NCBI GenBank assembly: GCA_015231175.1
Contig: JADGBZ010000014.1
Location: 13,678 to 61,014, forward strand
DNA: 47,337 nucleotides
Direction of reading: 5' to 3'
Source: Magnetococcales bacterium
Lineage (GTDB): Bacteria > Pseudomonadota > Magnetococcia > Magnetococcales > DC0425bin3
Numbering within the stretch: the first letter of the stretch is position 1; every line of letters starts with the position of its first letter. Of the stretch, positions 20,265 through 27,162 are shown piece by piece. The translations under genes and the position numbers were made by a program. A model generated the notes under the pieces. The model did not search any database and was not told the origin of the DNA. It saw nothing but the letters and a program-made list of their open reading frames with translations.

Positions 20265-20663
20265 ATGAAGATTCTGATTGCCGACGATGAGGCCAACAAT
20301 CGTATTCTTTTGGAGAATTTCCTCTCTCCCTACGGCAGTTGCGACTCCGTGGTCAACGGTTTGGCTGCCGTGGAGACCTTCGAGATGGCCGTGCGTGACG
20401 GCGCCCCCTATGATCTTGTTTGCCTGGACATCATGATGCCCGAGCTTGATGGCCAAAAGGCCCTGGTCAGGATTCGCAAGCTGGAGTCCGAGTTGCGCAG
20501 CGATGGCCGGGAAGCGGCCATCTTCATGATCACCGCCCTGGATGTCGAAGAACATATGCTTCGGGCCTTCCTGATCGGTGGCTGTACCGACTATCTGATC
20601 AAACCCATCACCAGCCGGAAAGTGGTGGAAAAGCTGCGACAGCATCGGATCATTCCCGTGTAG
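20265..20663 (+). CDS. single-domain response regulator
   Basis: This 132-aa protein is a lone receiver domain with no output domain. The acidic pair D7-D8, phosphoacceptor D55 (in CLDIMMPE), T90 and K113 (in LIKPIT) are all present, so it should be phosphorylated by a histidine kinase, CheY-like. No kinase is nearby. The start at MKILIADDE is fixed by the receiver fold and by the GGGAG sequence just upstream; the frame open from 20154 is an overextension. Confidence 0.9.
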   Translation: MKILIADDEANNRILLENFLSPYGSCDSVVNGLAAVETFEMAVRDGAPYDLVCLDIMMPELDGQKALVRIRKLESELRSDGREAAIFMITALDVEEHMLRAFLIGGCTDYLIKPITSRKVVEKLRQHRIIPV

Positions 20664-20848
20664 GTGATGTTGGCGCCGTGTCCATCCTTGCCTGTGGAGC
20701 ACCCAATCCCGCGTCAGATTGAAACGGCTCTTTTCGTCGATATCAAGGTCGCTGTTTACCACCCGGCCACGCATCAAGGGCGAGGGTGCTGAATTGTTGT
20801 CCATTCAGCGCGGTTGATCCGCCAGGTAAAAGGATGGTAACCATTCAG
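20664..20848. other. non-coding stretch with a repeat remnant
   Basis: No gene is supported. Around 20752-20780 a stretch containing CACCCGGCCACGCATC without the following core resembles the outer end of the 147-bp repeat, so it may be a decayed copy. Confidence 0.5.
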
Positions 20849-21197
20849 GTAACTATCCAGACCCTTTCAAGAAAAGCCTGGATAGGAAAGCCTTTGTCAG
20901 GGCTTTGCCCCGAATCCCACCAGGACTCTGTCCTAGTGGCTCAACCGACATGATTTGAAGTGTTCACTTTTCGTGACTATTCCGCACTCTTTCAAGAAAA
21001 GCTTGGAAATGAAAGCCTTTGTCAGGGCTTCGCCCCGAACCCCGCCAGGGCGCTGCCCTGGACCCGCCAGAGAGCCAGCCCCCTGGACCCCGATTCATGG
21101 CTTACCTGCACATCAAATCAACACGGTTGAGCCACTAGGCCCTGCCAGGGAGCCAGCCCCCTGGACCCCAATTCGTGGCCGGGTGGTGAATCGTTAC
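20849..21197 (-). mobile_element. 147-bp GC-rich repeat interrupted by a MITE
   Basis: The outer ends are GTAACTATCC at 20849 and GAATCGTTAC ending at 21197, which are imperfect inverted repeats of each other. Removing bases 20937-21134 and one CTAG rebuilds an uninterrupted 147-bp repeat that matches the copies at 26987-27133 and 32752-32898 in length and order. The right end overlaps the 3' end of ctaB: the TAA stop of ctaB is part of the GTAAC terminus. The rebuilt element holds the CCAGGAC/GTCCTAG hairpin that the MITE later split. Confidence 0.8.
20937..21134 (+). mobile_element. 198-bp MITE with CTAG target duplication
   Basis: Its ends are TGGCTCAACCG (20937-20947) and CGGTTGAGCCA (21124-21134). 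The inverted repeat extends to 26 bp with four mismatches. It is flanked by CTAG on both sides (20933-20936 and 21135-21138), the target duplication typical of IS5-type transposition. It has no open transposase gene. Its interior carries the GC-rich core of the 147-bp repeat family in the same orientation as the element it invaded. A second copy, inverted, is at 1-183. Confidence 0.85.
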
Positions 21198-22057
21198 AAA
21201 GGATACGCCAGAGAGGTGTCCAGGATGATGGCCAGGAAGAGTCCCCCCAGATATTTCATGGAGGCGAGAAAATTACTCCAGCCCAACGCGGGGGTGGGAG
21301 AGCGGAGCAGCCGTAAACTGGACCAGATGAAGAAGGCGCCTGCCAAGAGACAACCCATCAGATAGATTTGTCCCAGTTCACCGAATACCCAGGGAAGGAG
21401 AGAGGAACCCACGAGCAGAAGGGTATTGAGGAGGATCACCCGTGCGGCGCGTTCCTCGCCGACCAGGACCGGCAACATGGGGACGCCGACCCGTTGATAA
21501 TCCTCCTTGAGGTGGATGGCGAGGCTCCAAAAATGGGAAGGGGTCCAGAAGAAAAGAATCAGGGCCAGAAAGAGCGGCAGGGCGCACAGCTCAGGACGGA
21601 CAGAGGCGGCACCGGCGAGGATGGCAAAACTTCCCGCCAATCCCCCGAAGACAATGTTCAACCAGGAGCGGCGCTTGAGCCAGACGGTATAGACCACGGC
21701 ATAAAAAAATGCTCCCAGAAACAGATGAAGAGAGACGATGGGATTGAAAATCCAGGACGCCATGAGGGTGCTGCTGACCAGCAAACCCGCCGCCAGCCAC
21801 AAAGCCCGCTTGGGGTCGCCCAGAACACCGGTGACGAGGGGGCGGTGAGATGTGCGGCTCATGTGCCGGTCGATATCCCGGTCGTAATAGTGATTAAAGA
21901 CCGCCGAGCTGGAGGAACCGAGAATCATCACCAGCACCAGCAGTCCCAAATGGTCCCATTGCACGGCAGGGGTCACGGCGATATAGGCCACAACAGCCGT
22001 CAAGGCTATCATGCCGCCGATGCGTAATTTCATAAGCTCAACATAATTCCGAATCAT
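21194..22057 (-). CDS. ctaB: protoheme IX farnesyltransferase (heme O synthase)
   Basis: CtaB adds a farnesyl group to heme b, making heme O, the precursor of heme A for the oxidase encoded upstream. The 287-aa protein is a UbiA-family prenyltransferase with about nine membrane segments. The first Asp-rich motif is NHYYDRDIDRHMSRT, followed by the RP of HRPL. The ATG at 22057 is preferred over the GTG at 22108. The last codon and stop run into the end of a mobile repeat (TTG TAA, with GTAAC being the repeat terminus), so the native C-terminus may have been changed by a few residues. Last gene of the cta operon. Confidence 0.93.
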   Translation of the reverse strand: MIRNYVELMKLRIGGMIALTAVVAYIAVTPAVQWDHLGLLVLVMILGSSSSAVFNHYYDRDIDRHMSRTSHRPLVTGVLGDPKRALWLAAGLLVSSTLMASWIFNPIVSLHLFLGAFFYAVVYTVWLKRRSWLNIVFGGLAGSFAILAGAASVRPELCALPLFLALILFFWTPSHFWSLAIHLKEDYQRVGVPMLPVLVGEERAARVILLNTLLLVGSSLLPWVFGELGQIYLMGCLLAGAFFIWSSLRLLRSPTPALGWSNFLASMKYLGGLFLAIILDTSLAYPL

Positions 22058-22126
22058 GGTGATTTTATCTGTCCCGTGCCGGCGAGGGGAAATGGGTCCG
22101 GTCACCACCGGATGACAAGAGAGAGG

Positions 22127-22279
22127 TCAGGGACCGTAATGGGAGACCTTCCAATACAGAGACACATAAACGGTCAAGGCGAGGAGAAACAGAAAACCAC
22201 CCAGAATCCACTTGCCCCGGGGGGGGAGGGGGGGAGGCGCGGATGGGGGATTGTTTGGCTCGGACTGTTGGCTGTTCAT
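22127..22279 (-). CDS. 50-aa single-pass membrane protein in the cta operon
   Basis: This short gene encodes a Pro-rich N-terminus (MNSQQSEPNNPPSAPPPLPP), then RGKW and one hydrophobic segment (about residues 24-43), ending VSHYGP. TGGAA lies 8 bases before the ATG. It sits between ctaD and ctaB on the same strand with 71 bp to each side or less, where other proteobacteria often have small oxidase assembly or subunit IV-like proteins. A role as an accessory subunit or assembly factor of the aa3 oxidase is inferred from position and topology. I cannot match it to a named family. Confidence 0.65.
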   Translation of the reverse strand: MNSQQSEPNNPPSAPPPLPPRGKWILGGFLFLLALTVYVSLYWKVSHYGP

Positions 22280-22350
22280 GGAGATATTCCAGATGGGGGC
22301 CGGTACGTCCTCCCCCTCCAGAAGAGGAGGGGGAGAGTGTCTGGGTCAGG

Positions 22351-23955
22351 CTATTTCTTGGTGTAGGTGTAGGGGTGCCAATCAGGGCCGACGACCACAT
22401 CCTTGGGGAAGTTGCCGGGGCCGGGAGGGCTGGGGCAGTGGGTCCACTCCAGGGAACCGGATCTCCAAGGATTTTCCGGAGCCTTCTCGCCACCAATGGC
22501 GCTCATGATCCAGTTGAGGATCGTGATGGCCATACCGATGAAGACGATAAACGCACCCAAGGTGGCTACCTTGTGGAAGGGCTCGAACTGGGGAAACATT
22601 TGATAGTCATAGTAGCGGCGCGGCATGCCCTGAACGCCGATCCAGAAGAGGGGATAAAAGGTGACATGAACGCCGATAATGTTGAACCAGAAGCCAATCT
22701 TACCCCATTTGGCATTGGCGAAGCGTCCGGTCATTTTCGGGAACCAGTGGTACACGGCAGCGAAAACGGTGAAGGCAGCAAAGATGCCCATGATAAAGTG
22801 GAAATGGGCATGGACGAAGGATGTTTCCGAAAGGTGTACGTCCAGAACCGTCATGGCCAGCGGAATACCGGTCAAGCCGCCGACGAGGAAGAGGAAGAGG
22901 CAACCGACGGCATAGTACATGGCCACGGTGAAGTGAATGGCGCCCCGATAGAGCGTGCCAAACATGGAGATGGTCAACAGGCCGACCGGGACAGAGATCA
23001 AGAGGGTGGAGACCATCTGGCCAATACGAATCCAGTCCGGCATGCCGGAGATGTAGAGGTGGTGAACCCACACTTCACCGGAGATCAGGACGATGCCCCA
23101 CATGCCACCGTACACGGCGACCTTGTAGTTGAACACCATGTTCCGGGCACAGGTGGAGAGAACCTCGAAAAGGATGCCCAGGGCAGGCAACAGGATGACA
23201 TACACGGCCGGATGCGAGTAGAACCAGAAAAGGTTTTGATAGAGCAGGACGTCGCCACCGGCTGACGGATCGAAAAAGTGTGTGCCGAGATATTTATCAA
23301 ACAGCAGCATGGTGACGGCAGAGGCCAGCACAGGAACGAAAATGAGCTGGATGACGAAGGCGGTCACGGTGGACCAGACAAACATGTTCAGCTTGTTCCA
23401 GGTCACGCCCGGGGCGCGCATGTAGATCACGGTAACCAGAAAGTTGACGGCGCCCAGGATGGAGGCGAAACCCAGAAGGTGAACCGTGAAGACGTAAAGG
23501 GCGGTGTTGCCGGCGGTCATGATGGAGTAGGGCGGGTAGCCGGTCCACATGACATCAGGCGCGTCAGACACAATGAAGGTCAGGAGGGCGAGGACAATGC
23601 CGCCGAAGAAGAGCCAGACGCTCAAGGCATTGATCCGGGGAAAGGCCACGTCCTTGGCCCCGATCATCAGGGGGAGAAAATAGTTGGCCGCAAAGCCGGT
23701 CAGGCCGGGGATGAGAAAGCCCAGGATCATGGCGGCGCCGTGGAAGTAGAGCCACACGTTGTATTGATCGCCACCGGTATTGGTGTTGAGAAGGGTTGGC
23801 CCAAGGCTGGACTGTTCGAGGCGAATCAGGACGGCCATAAGACCGGCAATGGCAAAGGCGGCCATGGAGCCGATGAGGTACAAAACGCCGATACGTTTGT
23901 GATCCGTGGTAAATACCCACTCTTTCAAACTGAATCCCGAGGATGATGCACTCAT
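22351..23955 (-). CDS. ctaD: cytochrome c oxidase subunit I, A2-like
   Basis: Subunit I holds the heme a and heme a3-CuB centres that reduce oxygen to water. The 534-aa protein has twelve expected membrane segments. Heme a ligands H72 and H386, heme a3 ligand H384, CuB ligands H248, H298 and H299, and the cross-linked Y252 are present. The helix-VI motif is YSHPAVY: the glutamate of HPEVY is Ala (A250) and YS precedes the His, the mark of A2-type oxidases. D102 of the D-channel entry is kept. The K-channel lysine of PTGIK is Leu (VPVGLL, L327). GGGAG precedes the ATG by about 10 bases. It lies 34 bp after ctaC. Confidence 0.95.
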   Translation of the reverse strand: MSASSSGFSLKEWVFTTDHKRIGVLYLIGSMAAFAIAGLMAVLIRLEQSSLGPTLLNTNTGGDQYNVWLYFHGAAMILGFLIPGLTGFAANYFLPLMIGAKDVAFPRINALSVWLFFGGIVLALLTFIVSDAPDVMWTGYPPYSIMTAGNTALYVFTVHLLGFASILGAVNFLVTVIYMRAPGVTWNKLNMFVWSTVTAFVIQLIFVPVLASAVTMLLFDKYLGTHFFDPSAGGDVLLYQNLFWFYSHPAVYVILLPALGILFEVLSTCARNMVFNYKVAVYGGMWGIVLISGEVWVHHLYISGMPDWIRIGQMVSTLLISVPVGLLTISMFGTLYRGAIHFTVAMYYAVGCLFLFLVGGLTGIPLAMTVLDVHLSETSFVHAHFHFIMGIFAAFTVFAAVYHWFPKMTGRFANAKWGKIGFWFNIIGVHVTFYPLFWIGVQGMPRRYYDYQMFPQFEPFHKVATLGAFIVFIGMAITILNWIMSAIGGEKAPENPWRSGSLEWTHCPSPPGPGNFPKDVVVGPDWHPYTYTKK

Positions 23956-23989
23956 TTTTTGATATCTCCCAGTTGCGATGACGCCGGAA

Positions 23990-24727
23990 TCAGACCTTGT
24001 TGCCCTTCTTTTTCAGCCATTGCTCAAATTCGGCTGGGGGAACGGCCCGGACCGGGGCATACATGTTCGCATGATTGGTGCCACAGTATTCCACACAGGT
24101 CACAAAACCGGTTCTGTCCTCCTCTTTGGGGTAGAACCATATGTAGGTGATGCGACCGGGCATCACGTCTTCCTTGACCCGATATTTGACGAGCCCGAAG
24201 GAGTGCAGCACGTCCCGGGATGTCATCCGCAGAACCACGGGCTGCCCGACGGGAACAACCAGTCCGTCGCCCTCTTTGGCGTCGACATAGTAGGTGGATT
24301 TGGTGCCATCCGCATACTCGAACTCCCAGTTCCACATGCTGGCGGTCACCTTGACCTCAAGGGCATTGGCCGGCACCTTGCGGTAAATATTCCAAACAGT
24401 CCAACCCTTGGCGGCCAGGAAGAAGTCGTCCGCCATGAAGATGAAGGCGGGAACCATGGCCCAGGCCCACATCTGGGCACGGGAGAGAGTCGGGCCGCTC
24501 CCCACGTCATCCGGTGATTTTGCACGATATTTGTAAACCCAATAGGCACCCAGGATGGCGAACACCATGCCCATAATACCGATGTCGATCAAAAGCTCAT
24601 GCCATAAATTGTCCCACTCGACGACCGGGTCGATGATCTTGCCCGGCTCTCCCGCAGCGGTTGCGCTGAGCGGCAAAGCAAGCAAGGCTGTTCCCAGCCC
24701 AATGGGTAAATTGAACATCTTTTTCAT
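23990..24727 (-). CDS. ctaC: cytochrome c oxidase subunit II
   Basis: Subunit II accepts electrons from cytochrome c through the binuclear CuA centre. The 245-aa precursor has a signal peptide (cleavage near ATAAG, residue 25), two membrane helices (about 46-66 and 87-106) and a cupredoxin domain. CuA ligands H175, C211, C215, H219 and M222 and the backbone E213 are all visible. No C-terminal heme c domain is fused. Its ATG overlaps the SCO stop (ATGA), indicating coupled translation. Confidence 0.96.
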   Translation of the reverse strand: MKKMFNLPIGLGTALLALPLSATAAGEPGKIIDPVVEWDNLWHELLIDIGIMGMVFAILGAYWVYKYRAKSPDDVGSGPTLSRAQMWAWAMVPAFIFMADDFFLAAKGWTVWNIYRKVPANALEVKVTASMWNWEFEYADGTKSTYYVDAKEGDGLVVPVGQPVVLRMTSRDVLHSFGLVKYRVKEDVMPGRITYIWFYPKEEDRTGFVTCVEYCGTNHANMYAPVRAVPPAEFEQWLKKKGNKV

Positions 24728-25572
24728 ATGCCCGATCCTTCTTTCTTATGTTTGTGACGAATCTTGTAATAGAACACTGACACCACAAGCATGCTGATTC
24801 CGAACAAAAAAGCGCCAACCCCGACAAAAACGGGTATATTGTAGGTGTACCGGCCTTCCTTGTAATTGTAACTGTAGCAAAGAGAGATGGCATAATTGAG
24901 AAACTCGTGAGGCTTGATCTCTCCTTGCCGCGCTTCCATCAGGGCGATCTGCATATCCAGGGTGGAGTTGACCTGTAGGTACAGGTAGCGCGATATCCGG
25001 CCTTCGTTGGTCAGAATGATAGCCACATTGGGGTGATAGAAAATCTTGTCCTGCGTTGCCCAGAAAAATTTAAAACCGGTCTTGCCCGTGACATCCTTGA
25101 TGCGGGCGGGGTCGGCAAGCCTGGCAAACGTCCATCCAGGCTTGAGCTCAGGTGGGATGTGGAGCTTGTCTATGAACCTGGTCATCGTCTCCTGCGTATC
25201 GGCCTTGTCGAAGGAGATGGTCAGAACCCGATAATCCTCCCCGGCTCGCATGGTCTTGACGACCCGCTCCAACAAGGCGATGACCTCCCCATTGACAGCC
25301 GAACAACTCCCGTCACACTGGTAGTAGGAGAAGACCAGAACGAGCGGCTTTCCGATCATGTCGCCAAACTTGAAACTCTTTCCTGCCTGATCGATCAACA
25401 CCACATCCTGTTCCGGTTTGATACCCAGAAACTGCTTCTCGTCAATCCGAAAGAGCTCATGGTCCAGCTCCGATTCCTTCTGACGAAAATACTCGGCATG
25501 GGATGTCCCCGGGATGCCCAGGAACGTCCATGCCATGAGCCAGAAAAGGAGATGTCGGGAAAGCTGCGGCAT
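24724..25572 (-). CDS. SCO1/SenC-type copper chaperone with C-terminal anchor
   Basis: The 282-aa protein delivers copper to, or reduces, the CuA site of subunit II. It has a signal peptide (cleaved near SHA, residue 26), a thioredoxin-like domain with C86 and C90 (CDGSC in place of the usual CPxxC) and the copper ligand H180, then a C-terminal membrane helix (about 247-269) and a basic tail. Most SCO proteins are anchored at the N-terminus. The frame extends upstream to 25881 inside ctaE, but the ATG at 25572 gives the signal peptide and lies 11 bp after the ctaE stop. Placement between subunits III and II supports an assembly role. Confidence 0.9.
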   Translation of the reverse strand: MPQLSRHLLFWLMAWTFLGIPGTSHAEYFRQKESELDHELFRIDEKQFLGIKPEQDVVLIDQAGKSFKFGDMIGKPLVLVFSYYQCDGSCSAVNGEVIALLERVVKTMRAGEDYRVLTISFDKADTQETMTRFIDKLHIPPELKPGWTFARLADPARIKDVTGKTGFKFFWATQDKIFYHPNVAIILTNEGRISRYLYLQVNSTLDMQIALMEARQGEIKPHEFLNYAISLCYSYNYKEGRYTYNIPVFVGVGAFLFGISMLVVSVFYYKIRHKHKKEGSGI

Positions 25573-25583
25573 TTCCCGTGCTC

Positions 25584-26345
25584 TTACCAGTAGTACACTT
25601 GGCTGGCGACGAAAAACCAGACAACGTCGACAAAGTGCCAGTACATGCCGGCGCAGAAGACAAAATACTTGTTGGTCTTGCCAAACAGAGCCGGAATCAA
25701 CACAGCCAGGAACACACCGAGGCCAACGATCACATGGGAGGCATGGAAACCGGTGATGGAGTAGAAAGCCGTGCTGTAGGCGTTGGTCGAAGGGGCGAAT
25801 CCCAGGTGCAGCAGATGATTGTATTCGTAGACGGTGCAACCAAGGAAGGCAAGACCGAGCAGAACCGTCAAAAAGAGCCAACTGCGAAATCCGCCAAGGT
25901 CACCATGGTCCATTTTGACTTCGGCGACGTGGTAGGTCACGCTGGAGGTGACCAGAATGATGGTCATCAATACCGGCAGAGAGAGGTTCATGTGTTCCGG
26001 GGTGCCGGCTGGGGGCCAGGTCGCGGCGGAAAGACGCATGGTCCAGTAGCTGACAAAAAGACCCAGGAAGATGAAGACTTCCGATATGATAAACACCGGC
26101 AGGGCAGAGGGAGAGACACCCTCGATCAAAGGTTTGTGCGAAAGCCCCTCAGAGACCCATTTGGCCACGCCAACCAGCAGGAGCGGGGTGCCAATCCCGG
26201 CCAGAATGGAGGCCAGCGACGGATTGTTGTAGACAAACCACGCGACAAACGTTGACGGAACGGCCAAAACAATCCCGATGGTCAGCACCATCGGTGCCCA
26301 ACTGTACTCCCAGTGATGCGTGTGCTCCGCAGCATGATTCGACAT
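25584..26345 (-). CDS. ctaE: cytochrome c oxidase subunit III
   Basis: This 253-aa protein has the seven-helix plan of subunit III, with the conserved SEVFIFLGLF segment, the TGFHASHVIVG segment and the C-terminal YWHFVDVVWFF motif. It stabilises subunit I and helps supply protons and oxygen. It is the first gene of the operon ctaE-SCO-ctaC-ctaD-small protein-ctaB, an unusual order because subunit III normally follows subunit I. A perfect AAGGAGGT lies 3 bases before the ATG. Confidence 0.95.
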   Translation of the reverse strand: MSNHAAEHTHHWEYSWAPMVLTIGIVLAVPSTFVAWFVYNNPSLASILAGIGTPLLLVGVAKWVSEGLSHKPLIEGVSPSALPVFIISEVFIFLGLFVSYWTMRLSAATWPPAGTPEHMNLSLPVLMTIILVTSSVTYHVAEVKMDHGDLGGFRSWLFLTVLLGLAFLGCTVYEYNHLLHLGFAPSTNAYSTAFYSITGFHASHVIVGLGVFLAVLIPALFGKTNKYFVFCAGMYWHFVDVVWFFVASQVYYW

Positions 26346-26408
26346 GTGACCTCCTTGAATGGCCAGTGCGCCCTATTTTGTGATCCTGGTGAAATCAAAA
26401 TTTTTTTA

Positions 26409-26437
26409 TGTCTATCATTGCCCCCCCCCGAAGTCAA
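26409..26437 (-). promoter_or_regulatory. candidate sigma-70 promoter for the cta operon
   Basis: On the minus strand, TTGACT (26432-26437) and TAGACA (26409-26414) are separated by 17 bp. The spacer contains a run of nine G. The start of ctaE is about 60 bases downstream. Confidence 0.4.
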
Positions 26438-26814
26438 TTACATTTTCCGCCTGCGCCGAGGTTTGTCGATGATTCTCCCTGCGGCATGAAAAGCTCGTGA
26501 CAAAAAATCGGGATGCGATATATGTTATTATGTAAAATCAATAATTTAACATAATGTCATTCTGCCGAACGCCACAGGCGCCGGACCCAATGGCAGGCCA
26601 TTTATCCCAGGACGGGGGAAACTGTGTTGGGGATCGTGGCGTGTTATCGTGATATAGATATATTTTATCGTGATGCCTGCAACCCATGGTGTTTCACACG
26701 AGAGAACACCCGCCATCCTCTAAGGCGACAGATAAGGCGACAGAAGAGCGGCTCTAGACGCAACCAAGCCAAGCAGGCGGCGCAGGCATGCACCGGGTCT
26801 GGGAGAGGAGAAAA
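26438..26814. other. non-coding region with a dyad and a direct repeat
   Basis: No gene is supported between ctaE and tRNA-Gln. It holds an AT-rich dyad, TATGTTA (26521-26527) and TAACATA (26547-26553). It also holds a 10-bp direct repeat TTATCGTGAT at 26644-26653 and 26665-26674, spaced 21 bp start to start. Either could be a protein-binding site for control of the cta operon, but nothing proves it. Confidence 0.45.
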
Positions 26815-26888
26815 TGGCTGGCGGACTAGGATTCGAACCTAGATTGGAGGAGTCAGAATCCTCTGTCCTGCCGTTAGACGATCCGCCA
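26815..26888 (-). tRNA. tRNA-Gln (CTG)
   Basis: The 74-nt sequence folds as a cloverleaf. Acceptor TGGCGGA pairs with TCCGCCA. The anticodon stem GAGGA/TCCTC encloses the loop TTCTGAC, giving anticodon CTG for Gln codon CAG. The T arm has GGTTCGAATCC. GCCA at the 3' end is encoded. Confidence 0.97.
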
Positions 26889-26901
26889 AAACCAGGGCGA
26901 C

Positions 26902-26930
26902 ATTCTCTTCAGGTCTCGTGCGGGTGTCAA
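26902..26930 (-). promoter_or_regulatory. promoter of tRNA-Gln
   Basis: A perfect TTGACA (26925-26930 on the minus strand) and GAGAAT (26902-26907) are separated by 17 bp. The tRNA begins 13 bases after the -10 box, leaving a short leader. Confidence 0.7.
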
Positions 26931-26986
26931 GCCTTCTCCATGGGGTAAACCAGAAATCTTGCCACCGGGATAACCACTGACAAGAA

Positions 26987-27133
26987 GCAACCATTCACCA
27001 CCAGGCAATGAACCGAGGTCCAGGGGGCTGGCTCCCTGGCAGCTCCAGGTCGGAGTTCTGGTGGGGTTCGGGGCAAAGCCCTGACAAAGGCTTTCATATC
27101 CAAGCCTTTTTTGAAAGGGTTCTGAATAGTCAG
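26987..27133 (+). repeat. 147-bp GC-rich repeat between tRNA-Gln and lon
   Basis: This copy runs from GCAACCATTCACCACC to GAATAGTCAG, matching the GTAACTATTC...GAATAGTTAC ends of the family with a few changes. It contains the shared core CCAGGGGGCTGGCTCCCTGG and the GGGGTTCGGGGC segment. It lies 30 bp beyond the lon stop. Confidence 0.8.
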
Positions 27134-27162
27134 TGCAAGAAATGCTTTGGCATGCCGGATGC

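Noticed and set aside
20955-21365. Open frames through the GC-rich repeats, with Arg/Pro-rich products repeated at several loci
   Set aside because: They are translations of the mobile repeat itself, start and stop at random outside it, and lack ribosome binding sites.
26624-26842. 72-codon plus-strand frame before tRNA-Gln
   Set aside because: It runs into the tRNA gene, has no family resemblance and no ribosome binding site.
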